Shown piece after piece: positions 23,001 to 35,264 of a DNA stretch of 64,000 bases (positions are counted from its first letter, which is position 1; each line of letters begins with the position of its first letter). A program made the position numbers and the translations under genes. The DNA is taken from NCBI GenBank assembly GCA_037102815.1, contig BTPP01000001.1, forward strand, positions 5,605,001 through 5,669,000, given 5' to 3'. The notes below the pieces were generated by a model. It searched no databases. It was not told where the DNA came from and was given only the letters and a program-made list of their open reading frames with translations. Source of the DNA: Neurospora intermedia (Eukaryota > Ascomycota > Sordariomycetes > Sordariales > Sordariaceae).

Positions 23001-26000
23001 AATTTAACTTTAAAAATATATACCTATTGTACTTACTTTATCGAACCTATTTACAAATTACCCAATTCGTATACTCGCTTTAACAACTCGGTCTTTCTTT
23101 AATTAAATAATTCTTCCTTAATAGTAAACTACAATATACTTTAATATAATTACCTAATTATACTAAAGTAAGTTTTAAAACTATTAAACGTATTAGAAAA
23201 AGTTAACTTTTAAAAGGCCTTAATATAATTTTCCGTACATTTACGACCTTCTCCGTCGATAATACTACCTAATAGTTATATTGAAGGATACCCTACGAAA
23301 GATTTATTAGCGCTAATATAAATATAATATTTATTAAGGAGATCTATAATAATAGTTAAGTAAATAAAATATTCTTCCTAAGTATTATTAAAAATAATAA
23401 TATTATTAATATAGGTACGTACAAAAGAATAGTATTCGAAGAATAACTTATCTATAAATCTTTATACAAATACTAGAAAATTTTTAAAACCTATTAATAT
23501 AATATTAAATTATTCAAAACTTTACGGATTAATAACTACTATATAATTACAATATTTAATAAAAATAAATAATTAATAGAAGAATCCGGCGGCGTTAAAA
23601 ATCGAAAAGAATTTTTTATTAACTATAACGTTAATAATATCTTCTTAGTCGGGCAAGGGGTATATATTAAGTATAATAATACTATTAAATAGGCGAAGAT
23701 TAATTATAATACGCCCTTTATTAATTCTATTAATTTTTCTCTAAATAATAAATACTAGGCAAATAATAGGAATTAGTTGTAATATAAACGATATTTTACC
23801 CTAAATATATATTTTATTATATTCTTTATTAAGAAATTTATAGTCTTTAACGCTTAAAGGGTAAAGTCTAACGATCCTTCGTTAGTTCTACTATCCTTTA
23901 ATTAAATTAATATATATTTTATTTTCTTCTTTTATTAGTACGATCCTTCTATTTCTAAAAATATCGATGTACTTATCTAGGAAGCTTTTAATTTACTTTA
24001 AGAATTCGGGATCCGTATTACAAATATTAATACCTATTTCGGAAAAAATAATTTTAATATTAACGGGCTTAGTAATTCTATAGGAAGGTACCTTAAAAGT
24101 ACTTTTCTTAACGGTTTTTTCCTTTTTATTTTTAGCAGCCTTATTGATAAATATAGTATATTACTCTTAAATAAGTCCGGCTTATACTTCGGGGACGAAA
24201 AAAACTACGTCCGAAGCGTTAATTAGTATAGTAATTTCACTAACTTTATATAATAATTATATAATTATATTTATTCGAATTCCTTTAGGAATAAATATTA
24301 ATTCTTCGGATTAGTTTAAATATAGTACAATTTTACGAATTTTACTATTTATAATAATATTTAATAAATAAGGATATTGCGTATAAAAGTTATAAGTAGG
24401 ACGTTTACCTAGGTTATACTAATTATTAAATTAGGCGCTATATTTTACTAGGATAATTCCTAACTACCCTCTTAATAATAAAGTATTAAATTTAGCGAAA
24501 ACTTCGGTAATAAGAATATCCTCCCCCCCTTCGATTCTTTTGGAATAGACTTTACTCTAAACTTTTATATTAAAAATTAATTTAAAAGAATATAGAATAA
24601 TATTAAAGTCCAACTTTGCGCTATAGTAGCGAAGGAAGTCTATTCCTAATAATATATTCGGGCCTAGTTTATTAATAATTAAGGCAGATATTTGGAAGTA
24701 CCCGTTAACCTTAATACTATTAACCTTTCCTTCTATATAAAAATTAAATTTAATAACCGTATCGATAATAATCTTCGAATTGATACCCTTTATAACGCTA
24801 AGTAGTACTACTTTATATCTTATATTTAATAAAAACTCTTTAATAAACGCTTTGCTTATTATTATTAATAAATAACCCGAGTTAAAATATATAGTAACGA
24901 TAGGTATATTAAAATTAAATTTAATATCGATTTACAAATATAATATAACTTTTCGCAAATTTATTTCCCTATTCCTAAAAGTAATATCCGGAATTACTTT
25001 AATAGTTTGTTTTTTAGTAAAAATAAATAACGTATATTAACTTTTGTACTATACCTCCGATAAATCGGACTTCCGTCCGTTTACTAATATTAATAAACTT
25101 ATTTAGACGTCCGCTTTCCTTAACGTTCGGACTCAATTAAGTAGCTTTTAATTATTCTTAGTAAAGGTTATTCGATTATTAAACGAAGGATTGGACGACC
25201 TATAAAACGCTTAAGCCTTCTCTAAATATTTAAAAATCGCTATAAATTTAATATCGGATAATAAATTTAATAATAAAGGTCGTATAAGTTTATTGAAATT
25301 AGTATTTCTAATAGGAATTGCGTTAAAAATAACCGTCGGTTCGTTAGTTATTGTATACGAAAGAATATGAAATAATAAAACATTAGTAGATAAAAATTTA
25401 TTAGGGGCTAAATAGCCGGCAAAATAAATAGAAAGTTTATTATTATACTTAATTTTGGAAGTATTTACTATAAACTCTTCTACCTTTTTTTTAAAGTCCT
25501 TAATAAAATAGTAACTTTTATTCTATAGGTAGTGAACCTTATTATTTATATTAGAGTCGTCTGCGAAAATTATTGTAGTAGAAGTATAAATATAATAGCC
25601 GTCCTATAAAATCTAATAACGCTTAAATTTTTTACCTTAATAACGCTAGCGGCTATTATTATTACCCGACCGGCCTATATTATACTTATTGAATTTATTA
25701 TTAAAATTCCTAAATCTTTTATTAAAATAAAATTTCCCGCCTATTTTACTATTAAACCTACTATTATAAGAAGAGAAATTCTTTTAGAAAGGTTTATTAT
25801 TATTATAATTTCCCTAAAAGTTAGTATAGACGTTAAAATTATTATCCTCGTTATTAGAGTTATTAATAGTATAGTAAATTAACCGTCCGTTCTTTAATAA
25901 TTCGAAAAGTTAATAGCGTATTAGTTTAGCCTTCTATTCGATTTTACTAATATAATTACTAAAATGAACGTTCTATTCCGGAAGAACGTATACGATTTGT

Positions 26001-28379
26001 ATTATTAGATATAGACTATTCTACAAGCGAGTATAAAGTTAAAAGTCTAATGCATCTCCCTAGAGATAGGTATACTAAAATAATTAAATTAAATAGTTAC
26101 GAAGTAATAATATATCGGTTTTATATAATTCTATAGTAAATTTATTCGTATCTAATTATTTTTACACTTTATACAACTTAATTCCAAAAACGACGCTAAG
26201 CGTATTAAGAGTTTTATTAAGGCTGCTATAAAAATTATTATATTTATTTTCGGAAAGGGTAAAACTCTACTAACGTAGGGCGGTACTACGGAATAATTAA
26301 TTAAGATTATTAATAATAGTCTAACATCTTTCTAAATAATCCTTCAAATACCTTTTAATTATATTATTAAATTTATAAAAGGTAATATAGACGTTAATTT
26401 TACCATCCTAATAGATACCCTTCTTTATTTTATTAAATTTAGCGTTAAGGAAGTATATTCTAATATCTAAAACCTTAAAGGGTTCTTCCTTAACCGATTA
26501 ACGGATACTTATATTAGCCCTTAAAATAGAATCGGCGAGGGTTTAATTCCAATTTTCTAATTCCTTAATACGATTATAAAAATCTTTAAATATTTCGCAA
26601 AGCGCCGAATTATTTATTATTATACTATTACTATTAATTTCGACCGATAGAATAGAAGTATTAGAATTAATATTAAAGTATATAGTTTGGGGATTACTAG
26701 TAGGATAAATATATTAGCGGAAAGTTAAATATATAAAAAGTATAGGAGCCTTTAGAATAGCCGAAGGAAGATAACTACCGTTATTTAGAGCTACTAGTAG
26801 TAATCTTTATTATTCCGCTTACTTTTCGCCTACCGGAACCTAATTTATTAATTCTTTAAAATTTATTTATAAAGTTTAATTAGAAATATTACAACCGATA
26901 GTCGGAATTAATATATATTTACGAAGGTAAATAGGAAGCTAATTAACGTTTTCGAACAAAGGTTACTAGTTAGTACAATTAATATAAAGATTTTTTATCT
27001 AATTAACTAAATTAATAATATTATACAGGTCCCTAACACCTATTATAACCGTTTCGCTAGTAGGATTAATAAGACTACTAGAACGCTAATTATAATAAAT
27101 AGTAGGATTCTTATAAGGCTAAGAAACATTACACTTAGCAGTAGCGGGCGCTGGAAGATTAAAATTAGGTTTTATACTATTTTAAATTAAATATATAATA
27201 TTATAAACCGGTTAGGTAAAGTAAAGTAAATAATTCGGAAATCCACCTCCGGTCTTTACGTTATATTAGGTAAAATATATAGTATTTTAATTTAAATTAA
27301 TAAAATATATAGGAAAGTAGTTAATAAGAATTATTTCCGGATACTATTTTACTTATTTTTATTACTATTTTTATACTAAGCGTAGAAGAATTTTAGTTTA
27401 CGTAAAATTTCCGAAATATTTAGTAGTAAAATTAACGGCTAATTATTAAATAATACTAATAGTAATTTTAATAACTAAATTTACTTACGAAACTATTAAC
27501 TCTATAGGTAAGAAAAATTGTTAAATCGGACCTAGCTAAATATATTATTTAATAGGCGTAAGTAGTAAAGAAGGTAGTATAGGAATTTATATTAGATCGA
27601 TAAGGGTTAATATATCGACTATCCTAATAGTATTTAAAAAGTTTATTAGAAAGGAATAAATATTTATACTACTAATACTAGGGGGAATAGACATTTAAGC
27701 GGTAATATTAATAGTAGCGTTACTTATTTTAATTCGGGCTATAAATTACTTTTAATTCTTTTTTCGCAACTATAATAATACTCCTTCTTTAACTATAAAG
27801 GGCCAAATTTAGCGTATTAGAACGGGATAATTAGTAACTAATTAATAATATTTATATAGGACCTATTAAACTTCGCAGTCTACTATATCCAAATTAACGA
27901 TCTATCCTCTATTATAAATATTATTATTAATATTAGTAACCCAATTAAATTCAATTTCAATATAATTAATTTCTCTATTTAAATACAATTATATTATTTT
28001 AATAAGTAGTTCGGCGGTTAAAAGTTAAAATTTTTCCTTATAGTAAAATTACGGCTCGTAAATAGCGAATTTAATAATTTAATATACTTTACGTATTAGA
28101 CTTTCCTCCTAAAGGTTAAAAATTACCTAAGGGTTTACTTAATTAGTCTTTAATATTATTTAATTTAACCTTCAAATGTAAATAAATAGTAATAAAATAG
28201 TAAAGAAAGGGGACTCCGAGAAGTAAAAGTGTAAGTACTTAATTTGAAAGGGTAAAGCTGAACAATAATTGAAAAATCTAACAAATTATTATTAAATCCT
28301 AATATATTTCCCCCTTCGATGAAAGGAAGAAATATAAAGAATAATAAGGTCGGTTTAAAATTGAGTTGTGGGCACTATT

Positions 28380-28718
28380 TATTATACGAAGATATGCTTT
28401 ATAAGTAATGATAATAGAGAATAATAAAATAAGCAACTAATTGCTGGATAGAGTAATAGTACGTAACGATTAACGATAGTTTTATTAAAAGAAATTAAAG
28501 ATAAGACCTATCGCGAGCTTTAACCTAGGACTTCATATATAACTTCACTGAGTATAAATAAGATAAATATAAGGTTGGTATAATATAAATTAATAATCCG
28601 TCAACCTTAATAAAAGTTGACGGGACGAGCACTCTTATATAACAGACTATACGCTCTAACGAACCGCTGCTATAACAAGACAGAGCATCTAGGTATCCAC
28701 CAAGAATGCCCTATAACA
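28380..28718 (-). repeat. Right LTR (5' LTR in element sense)
   Basis: A 339-bp copy homologous to the split left LTR. It ends CTATAACA next to the ACCGC target duplication. Its start shows a RIP-type change of the terminal TG. Confidence 0.88.
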
Positions 28719-28723
28719 ACCGC

Positions 28724-29650
28724 CGTATATATACTTTTACGTTATTAAAATATATTTTAATAGGGTTAAAATCTAGTAAATATAACGGTAAGAACTAGAG
28801 TAATATCCTTCTATTATTATATATAACTTTAATAGAAGGGTATTTATATTATAATATATTATTTATTATTAATATATTATACCGGGCGGGGAAGGGATTT
28901 ATTTTAGGGAGTACTTCCTCCTTTAATTACTTAACGAAGTTATTTATATCTATTACTCCTTTATAATATATTATATTAATAAGGCTATTTATAGTTAACG
29001 CTAGTAGTAAATAGAATTATTTCCCCCTTATTAAAGTGCTCTTTAATTATAAAGATATATCCTTTAGTGCCTATCCTATATACTATATATTATTTCTTTT
29101 ATTAATACTAGACTCGTTATAAAAAACGTATATTTCTATAGAGAACTTCGAAACCTTCTTTAGCTAATCTAACTACAATAGTTCGTTGTATTAGAATATT
29201 TTGTAGGCTATCCTTTTATTACTCTATTTAGAAGATTTTAATTACTTTAAAATTATATTCGTCGATACATATATATTTAATTCGCTAGCGAAAAAGTACT
29301 ATATTTTATTGAGGTATAAATTGGGTTTATATTGAAGGAGCTTAAATACTTCCTATACTATAGTAAATTAGATATTATTATAAGCTTTCGTTTGTAGTTA
29401 ATTATATTAACTTCTATAATTTATAGTATTAGTATAGTCGCGTTAAAGGGGGTACGAAGTTAGGGATATAGATATCTAATTATATTATAATTCTTTTTCA
29501 AATATTAGATTTATTGTTTACTTAGACTAATAATATATGCAATTTTATAAGGATGTTCGCCAACGACTAATATTACGTATATTGTCTGCCGCTGTTGGCT
29601 ATTGGTATAATGCGGTATTGCTGTAACGATATTAGATTTTCTCGCTGTTT
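28724..29650 (-). pseudogene. N-terminal and catalytic piece of the Tc1-type transposase
   Basis: Minus-strand translation from about 29.65 kb shows a helix-turn-helix-like start, then a fungal DDE_3 catalytic core. YNESSINKR corresponds to the first catalytic Asp region (usually DESG..KR). A segment ending in LP precedes the second Asp block (usually VLVMDN, here RIP-changed). LPLYLLDFNPIKIYF aligns with the family consensus LPPYSPDLNPIE..F, the catalytic Glu reading Lys here. Many stops of RIP type are present. It ends at the LTR insertion and continues at 16617-16430. A plain Tc1/mariner transposase gene, now dead. Confidence 0.75.
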
Positions 29651-29743
29651 AATTCCAACTAAAATCGTCGAATTTGGGTGCGAATCGAGTATAATTTGAC
29701 GGAGTTATGACTCTTAAAGTTCTGGTATATCGATTTTGATGTA

Positions 29744-29806
29744 TATGTGTATATCTGGCGGCTCTGCTGCAAAAGTGGGGACTGACACCGTGATTTCAAG
29801 GCACAG
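29744..29806 (-). repeat. Right terminal inverted repeat (63 bp)
   Basis: Reverse complement of 13046-13108 apart from one transition. The last ~280 bp of the element (from about 29.52 kb) is visibly less AT-rich than the rest. Confidence 0.95.
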
Positions 29807-32800
29807 TGAAATACGGCCAACGACCCGGCGGCTGCTTGATGGCAGCATTCTGTTAAATTTAGCGTGACGGGAGCGAGGTCATGGGACCTCTTCTCTTTGG
29901 GCCAAGTTCTCGCCAGTCAAGTCCGGTCGGACATACACCCGCTTTTGTAGGACCAGAACGGGCGTATGTATGTACACAGGCAAGGACAGGTACGGTATAC
30001 GGTGGTGCATGTTGTAACTTGTGCCTGTTTCTTCTGTCTTTGACGTGGAAGCTGACTTGATGAAAGGTGCTGCTGCCGTTTTTATTTATCCAAATCGATT
30101 CTTTTCTAAAAGCGGGAGCTAAACTTGATATGGCAAGACAACGTGCGCCATCCTAGTTGTCACTTGCATGCCATCGTAAACTGCGGTGAAAAGGGGGTTG
30201 AGCCCCATGGTTTACTAAACCTTTTCTGGACTAGAAAAGAACCAGTTTCCTACGTAGTGTACAAGCCCAAGCTCCCAAAGAAGTATGAACAGTGAAGTGC
30301 TGTTGGGCTGCTGGCAAGAAGCCCTCTAGGATCCTATGGTGTATGTGTGCAACGTCATGCATGGCCCCGGGCTATTGGACATCGTCTTCCAGATTCCAAT
30401 GCATGTAAATATCGAGGAGACCATTGACGTGAACAGGACAGAGACAGACAGGTACGAATGGCAGGTCACAGATTGACCCATGAGTATCGACTATTCGATG
30501 TCTGCTTCGGAGACGGACGGCGATTTTAGAATTGTGTTTCTACTTGCCTGTAAGAAATCTGAAGTTGACGAGCCCTCGATGTTGCTGATCTTGCTCGATC
30601 GAAGAACCAATCACTTACAGAGTTACAATCACTCAGCTTGCGCGCATGTTGAAACACGATAGTAGTGTACAATCATCATGCTGCAGTTTCGTCTTTGCCG
30701 CTCAACCACAGAGCATTTCAGCCCACTAGATCACATGCCCCTCCTCGCTTCTTGGGAGATCTTCAGGCATCAGTGTACCTTTCGCCCGCAACGTCATGCT
30801 AATCTCATCGCTTATATCAGTCATTTTCAGAGCCACCAACTAGCTGCGCTTTTGGCCTTGGTTGTTGAGGAGGTTGTTCGCAGATCATCTTCTCTCTCCA
30901 TGAATCAAGATCATTTTCATCTCCGTTCTCCCCACCAGCTTGGTGAGCTTGCATCAGATATTCGCCCAAAGACGATGCCTATTCGGCTCCTCAGTATCAG
31001 CGGAATTTGCTGGTGTATAAACACCCTGGGGAAGGTTATTTATGACACTAAATTGAGAATTCGATAGATGTACGTGAGAGCAAGCATGTTTCTCGGGCAG
31101 TGGCCTTGGACATCGGTACGACGGACGACCTGGGTCTTGACATTCTCGGACATGTATGCAAGGAGCCTGCCAATCGATACATACCAGTCCAGGCTGAGAT
31201 ATGGATCCTATACTTGCACTCTCCAACAGACGGGCTGAAACCACCCCTTTCGTCCAACGCTCTCGATCCGGGCTGTCTCATAGATCTTTACCGTTCTGGG
31301 ACAGCTGAAGGTAGCAAGTCCAAGGCAAGCAACTGCCATCCATGTCACAGAAACTGTTTGAGTATGGTGTTTGGGCTGGGCCTCTGTTGTAGGGCCTGTC
31401 AGATCGGCTGAATGGACGAGATGGAGTTCTCCCGAGGGAACTTGTCATTCATTTCCCCTTGCTCGTTACATAGTACTAACGGATCTCCCCTTGTACCTTG
31501 AGCATCAAGTGTCACTGATGTGGTCTAGATTCTCGGGATGGACAAGAGCCTCCTGCCTGACAGACTGACTAGCCTCATTGATCCGAAGCTCTAGTCTAGT
31601 GTAAGTGTAGCTCTGTGCCATCAGACACTCCCTCTACATGCTGTCACCACGAAAGACATTGTCACCGTATCGTGGCGTTCTCGTGAGGGGACATACAGAT
31701 CTCGTCTGCAGGCTCCTTGAGACATGCGATCTGCAAAGTTCCCGCACAGGGGCTCGAGGGATATGAGAGAGTGCTTGTTTGTTGGTGGTTCAGGAGAGGT
31801 ATTCCGCCCCATCCCTCACCTTGGACAATCCATATGCCCCAAAGTCACGATATCTGATCAGAGATGAATCTCAGCTTGCATCGGCGAGCGCATCGCACCG
31901 TACTCGGAAGGAAAGTCGGAAGAAAGTGACAGACAAAGCAACAGCGAAATCGCCAAGGACCCTGCATGATCATGTTGTTCAACATCAGCATATCAATCCC
32001 TCTACCCGTCGTCCTTTGCGGTTCCCTTTCTTATTCTGGTGCTGAGGCTGCCGAGTGTGCATTTAGCGCCCGCTCTTTCCGAGTCTCAGAAACGGGCACA
32101 TGACTGGCATTGGCGGGCTTCTTCTGCAACAAAAAAGGAAGGCCAGGCACCGCCCACACGGTGGCACCGCATTTCGACAATTGTGTATTGGGCGGAAGGA
32201 CCCGAGTTTGCCTGCACCACGTTGCTGTTTCCTCTGTTTTTCTCCCTATTTTTTTCTTCTTCTTCGTCTCTTTGCCTTTGGTTGGCGTTTACATGGATGC
32301 CTCTCCCGGCACGTGCCCGACTTCTGAATGGTGATGAGGCAACTACATGCCATGTGTTTGCGGCAACCTACACCATCCGTCTTCATCTGTCGCGAGTGTA
32401 CGGACGACAGCCAAAATCATATCAGACACCTAACCTTGCGGCAGACGAAAAAGGTGAGCTGTGTAAAGGGTATCGAATAACCATCCCACCGGCTAAGACG
32501 GCCCCAAAAGTGCTGCAGCGGGGACAAATTGGACATGCACGGCGATGATGGCCATACATAAACGAAAAGCCAAGAGATCGAAAAAGAAACTATGCTGCCG
32601 GCAAATTTCCGACATGTTCTTTAGGGAAAGAAAGTAAAGAGAAAAAAAGGGGACGAGTTGCGATCATGACGAGCAGCAAGCAAATAACGAGCCGCATCTC
32701 TGGGCAGGGTAGGTAGTACTTGGATAGTAAATATCGCCGAGGGGCGTCGACCCCTATTCTTGATAAAGCTCAAATCTCGAATTCGGTACCTGAATCCGAG

Positions 32801-35217
32801 CCACCAGCTCCACGGTATGGAGTCATCTATCACCGAGCAAAGCCCAAGTTGAGTCCGGGCCAAATGGCCCCAACATGCCCCTCGTCGTCTGGCCATCGAA
32901 TCTCAAGACAAAGAACAGCTCAGAGTGGTCCACTGGCGATTTGGTCGTCCCTGGCCGCTGGCCGCTGAGGCTATTTCCGCCCCCGCCTCGAGACGGAGTC
33001 GCTAGAGCCACCGAGTAGGTCCGCCCAGGTCCGCCCGCCCCCAGTGGCCCGGAGCGGAGGCGACGAGTACCTAGGTATGTACGTATAGGTACTTGAGGGT
33101 GGTGGTGGCCTCGAGTCCCCTGGAAATCTGGCACTCATGAATCCTGGACTCACGTCACAGCTGCTCAACATCCCCGCTGGACGCAGGACGCTTCCACTTT
33201 TTATCATTTTTTTTCGCATCACACGATACAGACCTCCAGCCTCCTGGCGTGTTGCGGCACCGGCCAACAAATAGGAAGGCCCCTGCTCCCGCAGCCTCTG
33301 CTGTACGCTACCCGCAGTCCCGCACCCAGCGAGCACTGGCCACTAGCAAGGAGCGATGCAGCCGCTTTTGGCCCGCACCCTGAACGTTGTTGAACTAGAC
33401 GGCATCGACAGGCCTCTTCCACTTCTTGGGGAGCAGAGGACCCGTAATAACCTACCTCAAGGCCCCCGCCCCGTCCACCGTCAATCCAAGACCAAGACAT
33501 CATATCCTTCCATGTTGGTGCGGTTTTTGCGAATCCTCAATTCTGTTCCACCTGAGCGAACTGGGATACCGATTCCCGAGAGACTGACCTGCAGCGAGCT
33601 GCTGGATAGAATGGATATTACATTTACAGTGGCCTCCACTGGAGTCTCAGCTTCTCCGTCCCCTTTTGTACTTGGCATCATGCCAGCCAGCTCCCAGCGA
33701 TGCCCTGTGCTCTCACTCATCCTGTAAACAAAAACACCAGACGACATCACGACGTCGTCTCAAATGGACCCTGCCTGCTGATGCTGGTAAACTCCAGGGC
33801 AGGCAAGACACCAGCAGCAGCCCCCCCAAGCCCCCCTACCAAACGGCCCCCTTCCCTCTTTTAGTCTGTTTTTAGATTGCTGGGGCCCCGTCCGGTGCGA
33901 CCAACCAGACGGCAGCCATTTGTGCTGCAAGGCCCCACATTGCACGACCTGTTGACCGGGACGTGCGTCTGCTTGCTGCTCTCTCTGGTGCCAAAGCCCA
34001 CCCAGGCTCGACAGGCATTGAACCAACGGCTTGGAGTGACGACGGCAATCGTGACCCCTCACCACCAACCGCGAGCCACGACCGATCCCAAGTAGCCCAA
34101 AACCAAAACCAATTACCATTTCCTAAAACACACCTTCAAAAAGACCCCGTCGCTCACGTCACGTCACCCTGCCCTGCCCTGCGAACCCAAACAAACAAAC
34201 CAAAAAAAAGAGTCAATTCACAACTAGACCGACGAGGCTCTGCGTGCGCTCAGCTTCCCCTCGCAGAGTAATCAACGAACCCACTGCGCATTTGGAGAAA
34301 CACCACCGACGACGACGACGAACAGTAAGTCTAACTACTACCTATACTAGAGCTCCCTTAACTACATTCTACCCCTTAGTTCTTTTCTGCACTCCTACCT
34401 ATGCACCTCATCTAGCACCGAGCCGACGTTGAGACTCCCGTCGCGCTCCTCTTCACCTTTCTGGTTCTGACAGTCCTCAAATTGCTACACCCCCTCGTCC
34501 TTCTAGATGCTCCCTACAGTAGTTCTCTGTTTGCGTTGCTTTGAGCTGCTCTCCCCTTGCTCAGCTCCATGTCACTGTCACTGTCACTTGGCGTTCTGCC
34601 TTCCACAAGGAAAAAGCTCCCTCCCGACCCTGGCCTCCCGTTTTGTTGCCTCCCCTTCCCAGGTCCCCAGCCCCAACCCCTCTTCTGCCTGCTCTGGTTG
34701 GCTGCATCGCAGGTACGGCGCGCCAAGTCTCTGGGCCATCTGACCTCACCAGACGTGCAAGTAGCACACTGGCATGACATTGTGAATGGGCGGAACGGGT
34801 TTTGGTCAAGCGCTTTGTAAAGAAGGAAGGCCAAGTCCAGTTTCCACAAGACGACGCAGCAGCAGCATCCGTCAGCAGCGAGAAGGAATGGAACTTGAAA
34901 GCTTTGGGCTTTGTTATGGCTCCAAAGAGAAGCCATGGTCATGAGCTCAAGTCAAAGTCTCCTGCTGCTTTCCGGCGGTTTGCTGGCATTGTTCTTGCCC
35001 GGACTGTGGCCCTTGCCCCTCATCTTGCACCGGGCTGATGGCATCCCCATCCCACTTTGAGTTTCACCCTGTCACTGTCTGGGTTGCTGCTGCTGGCGCA
35101 ATGCTCATCAGAGGATCGAACCCACCACGAAACGCCCGACCCAGGCACACAACCCAAGTACACCACTTGGTGCACGGCACGAATGGCAGGTTTTGTTTCT
35201 CGCGGGTCGCAAAAAAA

Positions 35218-35264
<47 letters not shown>

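Larger units (their letters stand above)
16618..28718 (-). mobile_element. Ty3/Gypsy chromovirus-type LTR retrotransposon fossil
   Basis: A 12.1-kb element, about 11.25 kb without a later insertion in its left LTR. LTRs of about 340 bp lie at 16618-17812 (split) and 28380-28718, with TGTTA...TAACA type ends and a 5-bp target duplication ACCGC (16613-16617 and 28719-28723). The coding sense is minus: a purine-rich tract abuts the left LTR on that strand, reverse transcriptase remnants lie at about 23.3-24 kb, and chromodomain remnants at about 20.75-20.96 kb. This is the chromovirus order, with an integrase region presumed between them. It is thoroughly broken by RIP with a very large number of breaks and is a fossil. 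Because RIP changed both LTRs, their divergence cannot date it; it is younger than the Tc1-type element it interrupts. Confidence 0.85.
13046..29806. mobile_element. Tc1-type DNA transposon with 63-bp TIRs, RIP-mutated and split by an LTR element
   Basis: The ends are 63-bp inverted repeats beginning CTGTGCCTTGAAATC. Both flanks read TG next to the repeats, a possible 2-bp duplication, although the Tc1 norm is TA. Without the LTR element and one copy of its target duplication the transposon is about 4655 bp, large for this superfamily. Its minus strand encodes a DDE_3-type Tc1 transposase and its plus strand a second long frame. The interior is extremely AT-rich with very abundant TpA and few intact frames, the signature of RIP. 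The flanking host DNA is unmutated, so the boundaries are sharp. The element is inactive as it stands. Confidence 0.85.

Noticed and set aside
16618-28718. Using LTR divergence to date the element
   Set aside because: Differences between the LTRs are mostly RIP-type transitions, so they do not measure time.
32039-32548. 169-codon plus-strand frame in the desert upstream of gsk-3
   Set aside because: Composition follows local low-complexity DNA, no domain, and competing frames overlap it.
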